Translations under genes and position numbers: made by a program
In this document: positions 48,117 through 61,458 of the stretch, piece by piece
Numbering within the stretch: position 1 is the stretch's first letter
How the letters are laid out: every line of letters begins with the position of its first letter
Notes under the pieces: generated by a model
The model's database searches: none
Told to the model about the DNA's origin: nothing
The model's input: only the letters and a program-made list of their open reading frames with translations
Source: Sipunculus nudus
Taxonomy: Eukaryota > Annelida > Sipuncula > Golfingiida > Sipunculidae
Length of the DNA: 64,000 bases
Direction: 5' to 3'
Assembly: GCA_026874595.1 (NCBI GenBank)
Contig: CM049314.1
Location: 63,958,800 to 64,022,799 of the forward strand

Positions 48117-48413
48117 CTAAAAGCTGCCATGATGAGCACTCATCACACTTTTCCCATTGTCAGAACTCCCTTCTAGTTTTTCCAGCCTACTAAACTCGTC
48201 AAACGTCTGCACCGGTAGCCCAACAAAGAATTGTGGCTCAGAATCCATCTCGTCGTCTGATGATATGTTCATCTCCTTATCCCCTTCCAGACAGTCCACA
48301 TCATTCCAGATACCGCTTTTTGCCGCATTTACAACTTTGATCATTGTGTTCTCTAGCCTCTTTGGCTTGCATGTCGAGTACTTCGTCATGACAAACGTTT
48401 GATTCGGCAGCAA
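48117..48413 (-). CDS. Unrecognised acidic ORF, copy 3 (98 codons)
   Basis: Same frame as at 24439-24744 with one replacement near the end (RLEKLEGSS for RLEKQEGSS). It is open across copies 2 and 3 but not copy 1. Its function is unknown and it may be a remnant. Confidence 0.3.
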   Translation of the reverse strand: MLPNQTFVMTKYSTCKPKRLENTMIKVVNAAKSGIWNDVDCLEGDKEMNISSDDEMDSEPQFFVGLPVQTFDEFSRLEKLEGSSDNGKSVMSAHHGSF

Positions 48414-50891
48414 GTTGAAAAAGCAGTCTCTTTATTTGTTTTGGACTTGCTTTTTGATTGGCAGTTGAATATTTACTTTGAGAGGCAGGTTAGCTCACTA
48501 CAGATGTCTGAACGTCCCATTTACGACCCGATCCCGGATTCTTCTATTTTGTGTGGAGGTGGATCTCCCCCTGCTCTGTGTTATGATTGGAGGTACCTTG
48601 TTCATGTTGTGATCATGTTGGCTATATTTTCTCCACTGCTACGGTAGTTAGTACTCTAGCAAGACTGAGCTGCTTGGCACTTCCGGATGTGTCCCCTAAT
48701 CCACCATCAATCACCCTGAGAGGCAGCACGTCCTTTTCATGTGACAGCGAATTGAGTTCCGGGGTTTTACCTGGGCTGTCATACCCGACTTATTTGGTGC
48801 CTTTAATATTTTTCTGTTGCCACGGCCAAGTGGCGAAAGGGTTTCTTGATCTTTGAATGGACCCGACTGTCTTTCATCTTTTGGTATGTCATCAGTTCCA
48901 GAGTCTGATTCTGACATCTCTGTTAGAAGCTGCTAGGCCTCTGCAAGTGCGTGCACGATATGAGATCATAAGAAGTCCATGTTTCCCCTTCCGATGGGGC
49001 AAGGCTATTTTAAATTGCTGTTTTAAAGTTCGCATGAGCTGGCGGCCACTTCACTGTCCCAAGGCTTTAAAGATCAAGGTTCTTGAAACTGCTTCACTTT
49101 CACTTCAACCAGAATGCCCCTTCCGGTACCATGCTGCCGTGCACAACCTCTGAAACTGTATAGGTGCACTGTCTTTTGTCGCCATGCCCCTTGACACGTA
49201 AAGAACAAGGTTATATATGATAAAAAAAATATGATTTGGAAATGAGGCACATTCTGGTTTTGTGTGGTAATAAATATAAGCTGTATTATGAGTTGTTGGT
49301 GTTTAGCTTATGTAAGATTTTGATAGTATCTTTGGAGACAGGGAAGAGGATTGATTTCATTTATATTATTTAAAAATTGAGTGCTACTGTCACACAGATT
49401 TTGATATGGCCATATAATTTATCTAAATTGCAGTAGAAGTATGTTAATTATGCTTGTACAAATGAGTTAACTGTTATTTAATAATTAAAGGTTATATCCC
49501 TACCCAGGAGTTGCACTAGCAGCACATATAATATAAGAATTTAACTATTTATAATAATTTAATAACAAATATTGTGCCAAATATAATTTCAATTAAATGT
49601 AATCACAGAATCATATGATTTTATTATAAAATATAACTGTGAGTAGATATTTCTTGGCACTGCAGGTGCCATAGTATCCCGAGACAATTAATCCCCCCCC
49701 CCCTTTTAAGAATTGGTCCCCCATCCTCAGAAGCTTATACTGTCACTTTGTGAGTGAACATGGTTTCTTCCATCCATCAACTTGAAAAACAATATTTTTC
49801 AATAAATTTTAATATTATAGATTTTCCTCCACAAAATATTCACAACTGAATAAATTGTTTGCTTTTTGTGCATAATCAATCGCAAATGATTATGTATGCA
49901 CATCTAAAGAAGTCATATTACCTTAATAAAATATTCTGTCGGAGAAAGACGGAATTAAGACAAAAAAAGATAACAGCATTAAAACCGAAACATGTGGAAC
50001 AAATAAGTGCAGACAACCCAATGTTACCTAGACTGTCCAACATGGTGTAGAAGTCATTCTGCATATTTAGCAGCAATATAGAAGATACATAAAATTTTCC
50101 TTCATCAGTCTTTTTTATCTTTCGATCATCGCATATGCTTTGTAATACCAATTTCTACCGCTTATACACTTTTACACAAACGCAAGTCTATGAGATACTT
50201 TTTAGGCCAAAAAAATTAAAGATATGGTTCTCAGGCACCGCCCGCGTCAATTTTAATCCCCCCCCCCCCCCCCCACCCCGCATAAAAAAAATTTAACTGA
50301 TTTTTATCGTTCAAGAATATAAAACAATACAATTTAAAAAGGATTTCCTTTCTTTATGATGTGCTTTTGCCTGTTTAGCACAACAATTTTTTTTCATGTT
50401 TTTCCCTGATCATGTGACATTTTTTTTATCGAAAGATGCAAAAAAGGTGAAAAATAAAATAAAATATCGCCCGTCCGCACTGATTTCTAAAAACAAGTGT
50501 CTGAAAACTATACCCTTTTTTTACCTTAGACTTGGACCATACGGCAAAGAAAATGATCACTTTCTGTACATTTTTTTTTTCTACAAGTCTGTAAAGCATA
50601 ATATTAAGGCATGACCAGTATCAGACTCATAGCTTTGCTATATATCTTCACAAGAGCATATACAAAATTATTAACAAATATACAAAAAAAATCTCTTGTT
50701 GACATATTCTCTTTGAATAATATATATTGTCACTGTAGAAAACATATCAACTACTGCTTTCAGTGAAGTAATTCAAATGCAGTATACTCAACAAAACAAA
50801 CATTCAAAAACAAACAAGTGAGGAAAAATGTGACTGGATTGAAAGACTGACTTCCGGAATCCTTCAACATAAGCTTATTTCCAACTTTTGA

Positions 50892-51004
50892 TTAACTTTG
50901 AAACTGTTTTGTAAGGTCATCCAGTTTGGTCATCAAAAGTTGTTCTTCCTCCGCACTTGATCTTGTCAAGGCCTGGGGTAGATGGACCGCTTCAGGCTTA
51001 CGAT
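50892..51004 (-). pseudogene. DHRS12-like copy 3, exon 9 remnant
   Basis: 113 nt ending in the original TAA stop. The stop-loss of copy 2 is therefore private to copy 2. Confidence 0.83.
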
Positions 51005-51714
51005 CTAGTAAAATAAAATATTAAGAAATAATTAATTAATTATATAACTGAAGTGTGATTAATAATATATATCCATTAAAAGATTTGGAAAATATAAAAC
51101 AAATCGATTGTAAATATCATGGCATACCCAGTCATTAAATCAGCCAGGACCCTGATTTGCTCGTGGTTTGAAATAATTATATGTGATTGGCTAGCACCTT
51201 AAAATGAACATCTGTAGTTGGCTATAACTTTGGATTAAGAATCTCTGATTGGTTAATATTTTGAAATGAGTCTATCTCTAAAGATTATTGTAATGACTTT
51301 CATTTCCTGATATTTTGCTAGTACAGACTATATTTATGATTGACTATATTTGTAAAGTAAACTTTGTGTATTTGCTTGATACTTCCCCCTGCCTTTTTAT
51401 TATGACGGACACAGAAGTGAGGCCATTAAATTTCCCCTTAACCCAGATTTGTTTAATTAAATGAAACAATTCTTCAGAGATCTTGTTTTGGTAAAGAAAA
51501 AATATTGGCACAATATATAACTGTACAGTGAAACCTGTGTTATAAGACCACCAGTGGAACTGGGTACAGGTGGTCTTATTAGGCAGGTCAGTTATAACCT
51601 TTGACAGTGTTTTTGTTTCACTTAATGGTGGTCTTTAAAACTCAGGTGTTTTTTTATACCTTTTACACCACATGGTACTTTTAAAGAATCTAACTGTGCG
51701 CTAATCCACTTAAC

Positions 51715-51852
51715 CTTGAAAGAACTGCCCGCTTGTTTCTTTCAGCGCAATGTCTGAGATGGCCAGCGATACTACTGTGTCGGCCCCCTCTTCTGCCGTT
51801 CTCAAATGGTTCTTTATTTTCTTATAAAGGTCAGGCAAAGACATCCTCACAA
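51715..51852 (-). pseudogene. DHRS12-like copy 3, exon 8 remnant
   Basis: 138 nt, encoding the same residues as copy 2 exon 8, including the Trp to Ser change (VVSLA). That shared change supports common descent of copies 2 and 3. Confidence 0.83.
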
Positions 51853-52398
51853 CTGCAACAAATTAAGACATATGGAGACATGTGACATGTACAATGTATT
51901 TCAAACATTTGCGTGAAAGTTACACTGTATTAAATATATATGTTTTGTATGTCATGTTTTATATACACCCTGGAAAGACAACCCTACTTTGTCTGTCAAC
52001 CATAACAAAATTGAACTAGAAAAGCACTCAGAGAGCACAAACCTCCGCCATATGGCATTTTCAGAAATGCAGTTTTTTCCCCTTAAAACATTCCTGGATC
52101 TAGTTGGAGTTTCTAACCAATTGTTCCTTGTATCATTGCTGAGCTATCCTGAACTTTTATTAAAATGTTTATAACATGATTTACAGTATTGTTGCTAACA
52201 GACAAACAAACTAACACTTTGGCAGAGGTAATTTCACAAAGCTAAAAATACCTGAGAAATTTCTAAAGGCCATTTTGTAAAGAAATGGGGGACACTGCCA
52301 TATAAAGTGACCGTTACAGAAATGTATAACTACAAGAGTCACAGAACAAGGTGACTGTAGTTGTTTGATACCTTTTCCATATAATTTTGGTATATATA

Positions 52399-53469
52399 TA
52401 CCGTCTTTCACCAAAGATAATATGCTACCGTGGATAATCTGCATCCCCATTTAGAGCCACAATTTTGGTGGAAAATAACCCTGTGTATAATATACACCCC
52501 ATTTCTGGCCTAAATCGTGGATGAAGTATATTGTATTTCCAATAGTGATTGGAAAATTTACTGGTTCCATGGCAGTGAACTTTTGAGAATGACAGTCGGA
52601 CCGATTTAACAAAGTTTCTTAGATCTAGCATAGGTATCAGAAAATTAAAATTGTAATCATAGCAAATATTCTAGCTCCTTTAGTTGTAAATTGGTAAAGA
52701 AATGTGCTCAATCAGACGGGAACAGAATTGTTTTATTTAAGATATAAGTTAAAGTGCAGGTGGCAGGGTGCACAGAGAACACCTGAGAGTTGTACACCAG
52801 TAAGCATCACCTGTGCCATTGTTAAGACGGGGCCTGACTGCATTTGTGCGGGATATGTTTCCAAGATACGGAAAGCCCATGATAGCTAGAGCTAGATGGG
52901 GCTGTGATTACAAAGCTGATCAACCTGACCATGACACTTTCACCAGTAGGCTAATTAATGCTAAGAAAGCAATCACATTCAGTATTCCTCACTTGGGCCA
53001 AGCTGTTGTGAAAGTAATTAGTGTGTCTAGGGTCATTTCCCGTGAATAAAATCCAATCCCCCTTATGATCCCCAATGCTCGCGCACATAGCGCCATTTAC
53101 CAACTAACAATAGTTATCAACGATGTCAACAAGTGGGGCGGTCATGCATATTCCAGTTGGCATATCATAAGTTATCTGGGATTGCAAGCCATATTAAAAG
53201 ATTAAATAAAGTATTTTGAAATGAAAGCAATAAATAAGATTGAAAGCAATACAAAAGATCTAATTGAAAATTCAACCAATACTGTTCATTTTCTTAAAAT
53301 TCCTTTATTATCGCCAAACACCGGCTGATATTTTTACGGTTTTCCAAAAAATGTTTAGACACCAGAAAATAGTTAGAAAATTATACCTCTATGTATTATA
53401 TGCACCAAAGTTTTTAATTAAGATTTTATGACGAAATAAAATACGGATTATAAGTGGGGGAAGACGATA
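52399..53469. mobile_element. Candidate TIR DNA transposon, copy 3
   Basis: Equivalent of 4455-5531 with the same ends, nearly identical to copy 2. Confidence 0.45.
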
Positions 53470-54656
53470 CCTTTAACGTAATGTTGTGATATATCTTTTT
53501 TTATTATGGCATATTTTAGGTTTCCAGTTACATAGCATTTTTGAAAAAGGGGGAGATGTGCTTTTCCTAGTTATAGCATAAGCAATTGCATGGATACATT
53601 TGAACAAGATTATTGTTATTTTCAGTAACTCCCAAATGTGCTTCTCAGTGCCATCTTGTGTTAATTTAGTGAGACACATAACATTTCAGTAAGGCATTAA
53701 AACTGGATAATTCTTCTGTATATTTTTAAACATTTGGGTGCGTTGCCAACAAGAATACATAATGTTTCACTGAGTTGGGCTGAAATATGATTATGGCTAA
53801 CAGTTGATCATAAAGATAGACATCTGAAACTTCTAATTTGTTCAACGTTTTAATACTTAATGACAATGAGAAGCAAGTGCAGGAATTACCATGAATATAA
53901 CAAAATTCTTGTTCAAGGGTACCGCATTAATATTTTGCAGTATGGAAGAACTTAACATTTGACCCTAAAGTCGATAGTTGCATTTACCAAGTCCGTTCAG
54001 ATAATATTTAAAACTATGCAAATGAGGCCTATATAGAGGACAGGATTGTCAATAGGTCATGACATTTTAATCTCGGACAATATATAAAAAAAAATGTGCG
54101 ATTCAATTATTCTGTATGGCGGAATTAGATCCAACGATCTAATTATAACCTGGTACATGTTTCAACAATACTTTCAGACAGTTTTGATTCACATATTCCA
54201 AAGGATAACTCAGAATATAAAGCACATAAACCAATGATATAAATATTATAAATTTATTAGAAAGCCATGTTAGGGGTAGGGCATACAACAGTGACCATAA
54301 ATGTATAGCTTTGGATATAGAACAATGAATATCGATCCAATAGCATGTCGATCAATATGATATATTAAATATGAAAATACTATAGGTAAGTATTGAGGTC
54401 AGCAAGAGTCAAAGGGTCATGAGCTTTTCGTCGTGACCAAAATCTAATAACTAGAGACCACTCCATGCCCCTTTAAGTATGTAGGTAGATTAAATGGTCA
54501 AATTATCGCCCGAAATCGGTTTGCAACATACATACAGAGTACTAGATATTATGCTTAGCCCATTCTGATGATAAAAATATGCAAGTTTAGTATGCATTGT
54601 GGTCAGCATGTATCAAAAGGAAATGCTGGAAATAGTTCAAAGGGAAGTTTTGGTTA

Positions 54657-54659
<3 letters not shown>

Positions 54660-54707
<48 letters not shown>
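54660..54707. repeat. TA microsatellite, copy 3 intron 7
   Basis: Uninterrupted TA run of about 48 bp. Confidence 0.95.
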
Positions 54708-54710
<3 letters not shown>

Positions 54711-55919
54711 GGTACTTGCTTAAAATAACGTTATTTTAGCAGTCAGGTGTAGGTATATCAGCAAGCCTTTGCCTTTGATCGGTGTTCTTCAATTCTTTTT
54801 TTTTTTAAAAAAGTTAACTTAGCTGTAGGTCGGTTTCGCACAGTTTCGGGTGCATAAGTTCTCTATATAACTGCAATACTCTTTTCGGTGATACATTTCA
54901 GCTAATTCACTAGCAAATCAAATGGCCAGTTAAATTAATCCAAGAACCAAATACAGTTCATCACCTGATTTTGACAGAAAATATAACAACAGGTTCTTGT
55001 TGATGCTAAGTGAAATGAAATTATTCGCTTTTCTTTCGCTTTTTCAGTTGCAAGCTATGTAAAATGATTTATGTTCGCCTTTGAACTTTAAATTGTAAAA
55101 AAGTGTTAATATCCAAAATGCGATAAAGTACACTTTTAGTAAACTGAAACTGTTTTGTTCAGTCACGGGGTGCATACAACATGTAATGACATTTGACTAA
55201 GTGAATATTCTTCTTTTTTTCATTGCGGTAGCCATATTAACAGCCATTGTGGACTCTCAATTATGTCCTTTCATTTGAAATGTAAAACATCGGTGATAAG
55301 TCTGCTGATGCCCACATCTGACAACTAATACAGTGTTTTATGAGCAAAAACATGGTATTCAAAACATTTTAAAGAGAAGATCATTCTGCACCGCCACATT
55401 TGTTACTATTTTAAATGGATTTTACATAATGAGGCCACATAGTTATTCTGTTAAAATCCAAAATGTGTTAATAAGAACTGTGGGCATCAAAACGTTTTGT
55501 TTGATTAAGATATGTTGAGGACCATGACGCGCCAATTAGGTTCACATCTTATTGAAAATACAGTTCCCTTCAGCTAAACATGTAAGTCAATAGAGTAGTC
55601 CACCCATGAATCAGCCACAATACTAATTCCGGTACCCGAACTGCAATAAGTTCACAGTCAATAATCCAGAGTTACCTTATTCATACTGGAACAATCAATG
55701 TCCCGGTATAGTAGCATCTATACATTTCTTTACTTGTGATGATCTGATGATCATCTGATCATGTGATTATCTTGATCAAATCTAAACCAATACTTAAACA
55801 TTAACAATAAGTGAAACAAAATGTTTCATTTAATACACATTGATTAGATCAGATCAGATTAAAAATATCTGATGGAGTACAGGTGAACATAATATGTATC
55901 TTTTTGGAGAGTGATCTAC

Positions 55920-56118
55920 CTTTAGTATCTGCCCACCCAGGATGCATTACCGAGAAGTGGATGCTTGGATACATCTTGGCATATTGTTGAGTCATGACCA
56001 CCTGCTGTCTTTTGTTCTGTGAGTATGCAATTATCCCATCAAATGGATTCAGGTTTTCAAGCTGTAAATCTTTTACATCTAGTTTCTGCCCCAACATGCC
56101 ACTAGATGAAACAATCAC
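55920..56118 (-). pseudogene. DHRS12-like copy 3, exon 7 remnant
   Basis: 199 nt with intact VSSS and YSQNK motifs and the Leu180 variant. It would be read out of frame in any transcript joining exon 5 directly to it. Confidence 0.85.
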
Positions 56119-56552
56119 CTGTCAACAAAAAAGTTCAGAAAACATTCAATCATAAATAAATTGATCAAACATATAAATTAAAAAAAAACCCTGTAAAATT
56201 ACTTTCCTGTTCATACTTATATTTTAAAGGAAACACCTGAAAAATGGGGCTCTTTTTGCATGTGACCAATGACACCGAACACCAATAGCTATAGGACAAA
56301 CATGTTGTAAATTGTAGACTGATTTCTCATATTTGAAATAATTATGGTTTTGTTTAAAGCTAGGTTATTATTTACTTTGTTGAAATTAGGCCCATTGATT
56401 CCACTTCTGTATATTTTCACTTTATACATAATTAATGGCATTACCCAACATGGACATATGAAAAATTCAGTGCTTAATATAAATTTTAATAACATAAAAC
56501 CTCATAAAAAGTACACTATAAAATTAAAGGGGACCACAGTGTGGAATAGGCA

Positions 56553-56729
56553 TCCCTGTTTACACATATATTTGTAACTGAAGGATTTATCTCTGTTTAC
56601 AGATATATTTGTAACTCAAGGATTTATGCCTGTGTACAGATATTTTTGTAACTCAAGGATTTATCCCTGTTTAGAGATATCTTTGTAACTCAAGGATTAT
56701 CCCTTTTTACAGATATCTTTGTAACTCAA
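56553..56729. repeat. 37-bp minisatellite, copy 3, truncated
   Basis: Only the last four to five units remain. The array begins inside a unit, exactly at the deletion breakpoint that removed exon 6. Confidence 0.9.
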
Positions 56730-57758
56730 AATGAATCAGACTAGCCATTGCATATTTTTATTTACTTTTTAATGACACCTACCATTTCGAAAAATAACCC
56801 TTTTTTGATACAGCATCCAGATTTTCCTGCATGTATGTTTAAAATTTGCCTGTTGTATATGAATGACAGTCACTTTTGCAAACCACAGTAAACTTTAATT
56901 GTTAGCATATAGATGGGATGTATACCCAATGGTTTTCCTTTCATGTTTTGTTTCCAGTTGATTGCTTAATAAATTATTAACACTAAGATTATTTGCTGTA
57001 ATATTGTTATAACTGTGTTGACGGCCATTACACTGCAGTTTTCTGCAAGACTGAAATACTGAAAGTCGGCTTAATTGAATACCTAATTATGAGTCATGTG
57101 TGATAACCATGCACTAAGGGGATGTCATTGGATTAGGAAACTTAAGCTAGCACTTATCTCTATGAACTGGAAAGGTGTGGTGTCAGTTTTCAAGCCTGTC
57201 GAAGGTAAATGACCTAAAAATGATTGAGTGTGCCAGAAATAAAGAGTAGATTTCTTTTAAATAAAGAGTGAAAAAAATGAAATTTAAAGTTACATCAAAT
57301 TCCCATTTTGTATCACAGACGGAATAAAAATGTGCTTCACAAACCACATATTGAGGATTTATATCGTTCTAAAGTCAAAAACATACAGGGTGCACATCCC
57401 TCTGAATTAAAGCGTAGCGCATTTTCTACATGTTGTGACACATGATGGACACAAAAATTCAAAATGTCCCATTTTTGTTCTAACTAGACTGTTAAAGCAT
57501 GAGAAAAGTAGTGAATATCTGAACTGTTTCATGAAAAAAAAACAGAAAAAAGAGTGTCCCTGGAGAAAAAAGTGAAAAAAGAGTAATTAGCGTCATTTTC
57601 AGGAAATCCTCCCAAAGCGTGTGACTCTTTTAAAAAATTTATTTGGCAGGCCTGAGTTTTGTATCATAAACTCTGATTAAGCGGGAAAAGGCACCTGTGT
57701 TTGAAAGATGATACACGGAAAAAAAACAAAGAAGCTCAATAATTTGCATATCACTCAC

Positions 57759-57840
57759 CAAGGGTATTTGTCGCGAAATTTTTTTTTAAACCATCTTCAC
57801 TGACTGTTCTATTATGGACCAAACAACCAGCATTGTTCAC
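57759..57840 (-). pseudogene. DHRS12-like copy 3, exon 5 remnant
   Basis: 82 nt. NNAG is present. A Glu codon has become Lys (GLKKNF for GLEKNF) within an A run of unchanged length. Confidence 0.82.
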
Positions 57841-58361
57841 CTAAAATACAGTAAACAAGGGACCAGTGGGTAATAGTGCTCAGCTCATAAAGATTATGAG
57901 AATATATGAATGAAGTAGTGCACTTTAATTAACTACAAGAAAGATGAAGGAGCTTCTCATGATCACAAATAAATGTAAGTGAAGATATCAGTATTTCAAT
58001 TGTATGACTGTAATATGCATATATTAAAATACTCACTTGGAAGGTAAGAAAACCTGTATATTATAGAATATAGAAGTAAGTGGAGATGAGCTGAAGTAAA
58101 AAATACACATTTAATTTAACATTAAAAAAATACTGTAAAAATATTTTTTAAATAAAAAAAACTATTTTAAAGCATATTAAAACAAGCCAATCAAGTAAAT
58201 ACTGTACTGTGTAATAAATGAAAATTGTAGCCTAAATGATGCTTAAAGGAAAAACATGATCATGAGCTTATGAGCTGACATCTTTGCATGTGCATACAAT
58301 ACTGTATGTTACTGTTTAGGCAAAATCCAAACATAATAATTAAAGAATCTGAACCACTTCT

Positions 58362-58612
58362 GTGGCTCAGGGGGAGAGTACAAAGCCGGGAGATCATGAG
58401 TTTGAATCTCAGCCGAGGTGCCGAGATTTATCACAGTCGGCCCCCACAAAGGGTGAGCATTATGCAAGCTTCATGGGAAGGCTTTGCAAAATAGCCTTGT
58501 TTCACTCACAAACCAGTGCACCTTTCTGATGTTCCTCAGTGGTATGACAAAGCAATGGGATTACGCACCCAGGGCCTGCAGGTGCAGTAGTCACGGGGCC
58601 TGGTTAAGGTCA
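58362..58612 (+). mobile_element. tRNA-derived SINE, copy 3
   Basis: Same element as in copy 1 with the A- and B-boxes retained; one T is lost in the A-box region (GGGGGAGAG). Copy 2 has only the distal part. Confidence 0.58.
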
Positions 58613-58950
58613 GGATATAAAATGAGAGGAAGTGTGTGATACTGACATTTAACATTGTCCAGACCGGAATGGATTACAGCAGATATCCATATACATAAGT
58701 TAAATTAGCATAACAAAATTAATGCAGTTAACTCCACTCAAAATGGTTAAAAAAATATGACCAATAAACAACAAAATTGAATAATCAGCACGCTGCTAAT
58801 GTTTTGTAGACATAATGGCACACGTAGCAAGACAAGGAAGTCTTAAAGCAAGTATCAAGACCCACAGTATTATAAAGAAAGATATGAATAACAGTAACTT
58901 AGTTAGCTTTTTAAGAGATATTATGTTTCTCTGTAATTTAGTTTACTTAC

Positions 58951-59046
58951 CAAAACATTCAATGCTTTTCCTGACTCTTCAAAGTCTTTTGCAAACTGAA
59001 GCACCTTCCGTGGTTCTGACATGTCAAGCAAATGCAGATGGATGTC
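58951..59046 (-). pseudogene. DHRS12-like copy 3, exon 4 remnant
   Basis: 96 nt with intact splice sites and one synonymous difference (CTG for CTA Leu). Confidence 0.82.
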
Positions 59047-60152
59047 CTGAAATATAGACATTTGACAATAAAGAACAGTGGATGTGATTTGTGCAAGTTA
59101 AATCTTAATCACATTATTACCAAAGCATGTGGAGTAATATTCCAGTCTTAACAATACACTTGGTGTTCTTATACAGTATTGTAATATACAATGAAGTCTG
59201 ATAGCAAATGATATCAACTTTTGTCAGAGCCATCAATAATCATTTTGGTTCTCTTGCACTGATTTATATGCACTTATTGAGCTGACAAGGGGGCCAACAA
59301 TTGTGTTTTAATTCACACACGTTTGTTGATTTGGTTGTTTCTACCTCATGCTATAAAATTAGCCAATTTACGAAAAATATTTTGACAGGAACTTCTGGTA
59401 TCTAGGTGGTATGACTGCACATTGTTATTGATAGGAACTGTTTCATTTAAACTAAAAAGAAATATTGGATTGTGAAACCCACAGGCTTTCAAGGGTCTGA
59501 AAGTTCCAGTGGACAGTGTAAGTGCTTCCTAGGTCAGTTGTTGGAGTCTGAATCCAGATAAAAGTCAAATGAATATTGATTTATTCTCCAATTATTGGTG
59601 GTTGGTGTTATACTGAGTTAGATGACATATACATATATATATATACATATATTCATATGAAATGAAACAGGTTTCTGGCCTTTTATAAATAAATGACATT
59701 ATAGCATAAAACACATTTCTACTAAGAAGTGTCTGTATTATAGTATCATATTTGTGCAGACATCATATATATGATCACAAGAAGTTATTAGAAATAAATG
59801 GCGGAACTGCAAAGTGCAAAGCAAAACTCTGAATCAAGAGTGCCTTTAGATGAGCGACATTTATGAAAATGTGAGCTAGAACATTTGTTCATTACCAGTA
59901 ATTCAGCTCAAGTCATTTAAGCCTTAAAATTAAATTCCAATCAATTCAAATTCATTTCCAATTCAAATACAATTCCAATTAATGCAAATTTTTCTCCAAT
60001 GCAAATCCGATTCAGAATTGCCCCTGCAGGCCTATATATATTCACACGAATGTGTTTTTTTAATCTAGGACAGGATGACCAGTTTTTTAGTTCATAACAA
60101 ACAGTGATTGAGTTTCGACTCAGTTTTCAAGTTGTTTATGATAGTTCCGTAC

Positions 60153-60235
60153 TTCATTTCCCGTCATCTTCTTGATTTCTTCAACCGCTGCCTCACCTAG
60201 CTCTTTGTTTCGGCAAATCATGTGTACAGTCCCAC
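60153..60235 (-). pseudogene. DHRS12-like copy 3, exon 3 remnant
   Basis: 83 nt with intact splice sites; its original frame is unchanged (one synonymous Val codon change). It is out of frame after the damaged exon 2. Confidence 0.82.
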
Positions 60236-61325
60236 CTGTCAAAAGAAACAATTAGTTCCAATGCAAAACTGAAGATTCCACATCATGTTCAAATGACTAA
60301 TTAATGAAAAGGTATGTGCTGCCATCTGTTGAGCTTTTATCAAACTAAATTGTTCTGTACATCTGCTGGCTTATCTGATTTTTTTCAGAAGATCTGCATG
60401 TGCCACGAGCTTATAACTAAATTGGCTAATATTTCAAAGATAAAAAGCAATGTGACCCTGTAATATGTATCATTCTGTGAAAGATGAAAGGGACAACTGT
60501 TTTCACTTTCATATTAATTCTAACTTTCACGTCTACTACGTACTGGCTTCTGTATTTTTCTCAGATGTATTCTTGAGTGATATTGTTGCTTGACGTTGCT
60601 AAAACCAGAAACCATATAAAGCAGAAATATAAGATGGTTACCTTAAGAGCAGAGTAAATTAACATACGTATGTGGTAGTTTATAAAAAATCTTGTAAGAC
60701 AGCTGCATAGAGAATGCATGACCAAAACTATAGACCCATTGTTTCTTATCTAAATTTGGCCAGAAGAATTAGCAAATTCAATCCTTTGCATTATTTTCTT
60801 TTAAATTTTACACACAAGTTTTTTTCATATGTGTTTTCTGTGGATGAAGAACAAATTTTGGTAAAAATTTACTTGTTTTGTCTTTAAAAAAAAGAACCTT
60901 TTTTGTTTAGATTAATTTTATAATAAAACAAGAGTTCTTTTTTAACCTAGGGATATACAATTTATGTATTTTTCTATTAACGTTACTCTCTCACCTAGTG
61001 TGTGTTTGTCGTTTCCTTGTTCACAGATGATTGAAAAGTAATTATGATGAATTGTAATAACTTTTGTTTTAAATTTACTGGTAAAAGGTTGGTATAAAAA
61101 TGAATTGATAACCATTTAGAAGGTTCAATTGCTATATGTTAATGAAAAGAGGTCTGGTGTCTAATAAGTCTACAATTTTTGTGCACAGGTTCATTGCATT
61201 CATAATCAGTGAAATTTGATAGCACATGAAAACGACTAATATATTGAATATATTCGTTTAGCTAACATTGTATCAGCGGTGAGCTTAAACAAATATTGCA
61301 CAGTTAATATTCTGTTCATTTTCAC

Positions 61326-61458
61326 CTCATTTTCAACTTCTCTGGCCGTCACTTTACCGATGCCACTGTTAGCTCCCGTTATCATGAAGGACTTCCCGGC
61401 ACAGTTTACATCCAGATCACCAGCCTTGAAATGTTTACTGGCATTCTCATAACCAGAC
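61326..61458 (-). pseudogene. DHRS12-like copy 3, exon 2 remnant with one-base deletion
   Basis: 133 nt against 134 in copies 1 and 2. The end of the exon reads REVENE where the others read REVAKR. The altered stretch (CATTTT against CTCTTGG on the plus strand) lies just inside the donor, which is preserved. The shifted frame hits TGA early in exon 3. Confidence 0.85.

Larger units (their letters stand above)
51853..55919 (-). other. Intron 7 of DHRS12-like copy 3
   Basis: Same content as copy 2 intron 7; no gene seen. Confidence 0.7.
50892..61458 (-). pseudogene. DHRS12-like tandem copy 3, disrupted (exon 6 deleted, exon 2 frameshift)
   Basis: Minus-strand remnant of the same gene; exon 1 would lie beyond the window. 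Recognisable exons are 61326-61458 (exon 2, 133 nt, one base short), 60153-60235, 58951-59046, 57759-57840, 55920-56118, 51715-51852 and 50892-51004. Exon 6 is missing because of a deletion of about 230 bp joining intron sequence at about 56552 to the minisatellite. Splicing exon 5 to exon 7 shifts the frame and gives a stop six codons into the junction. The one-base loss in exon 2 independently gives a TGA five codons into exon 3. The poly(A) hexamers of the other copies are replaced by a T run near 50571-50580. The remaining exons are well conserved, including YSQNK, so decay is recent. An assembly error at either lesion is possible but would have to occur twice. Confidence 0.85.

Noticed and set aside
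55849-56118. Copy 3 exon 7 as an independent gene starting at GTG
   Set aside because: The apparent start is the first codon after a splice acceptor; the frame only makes sense as an internal exon.
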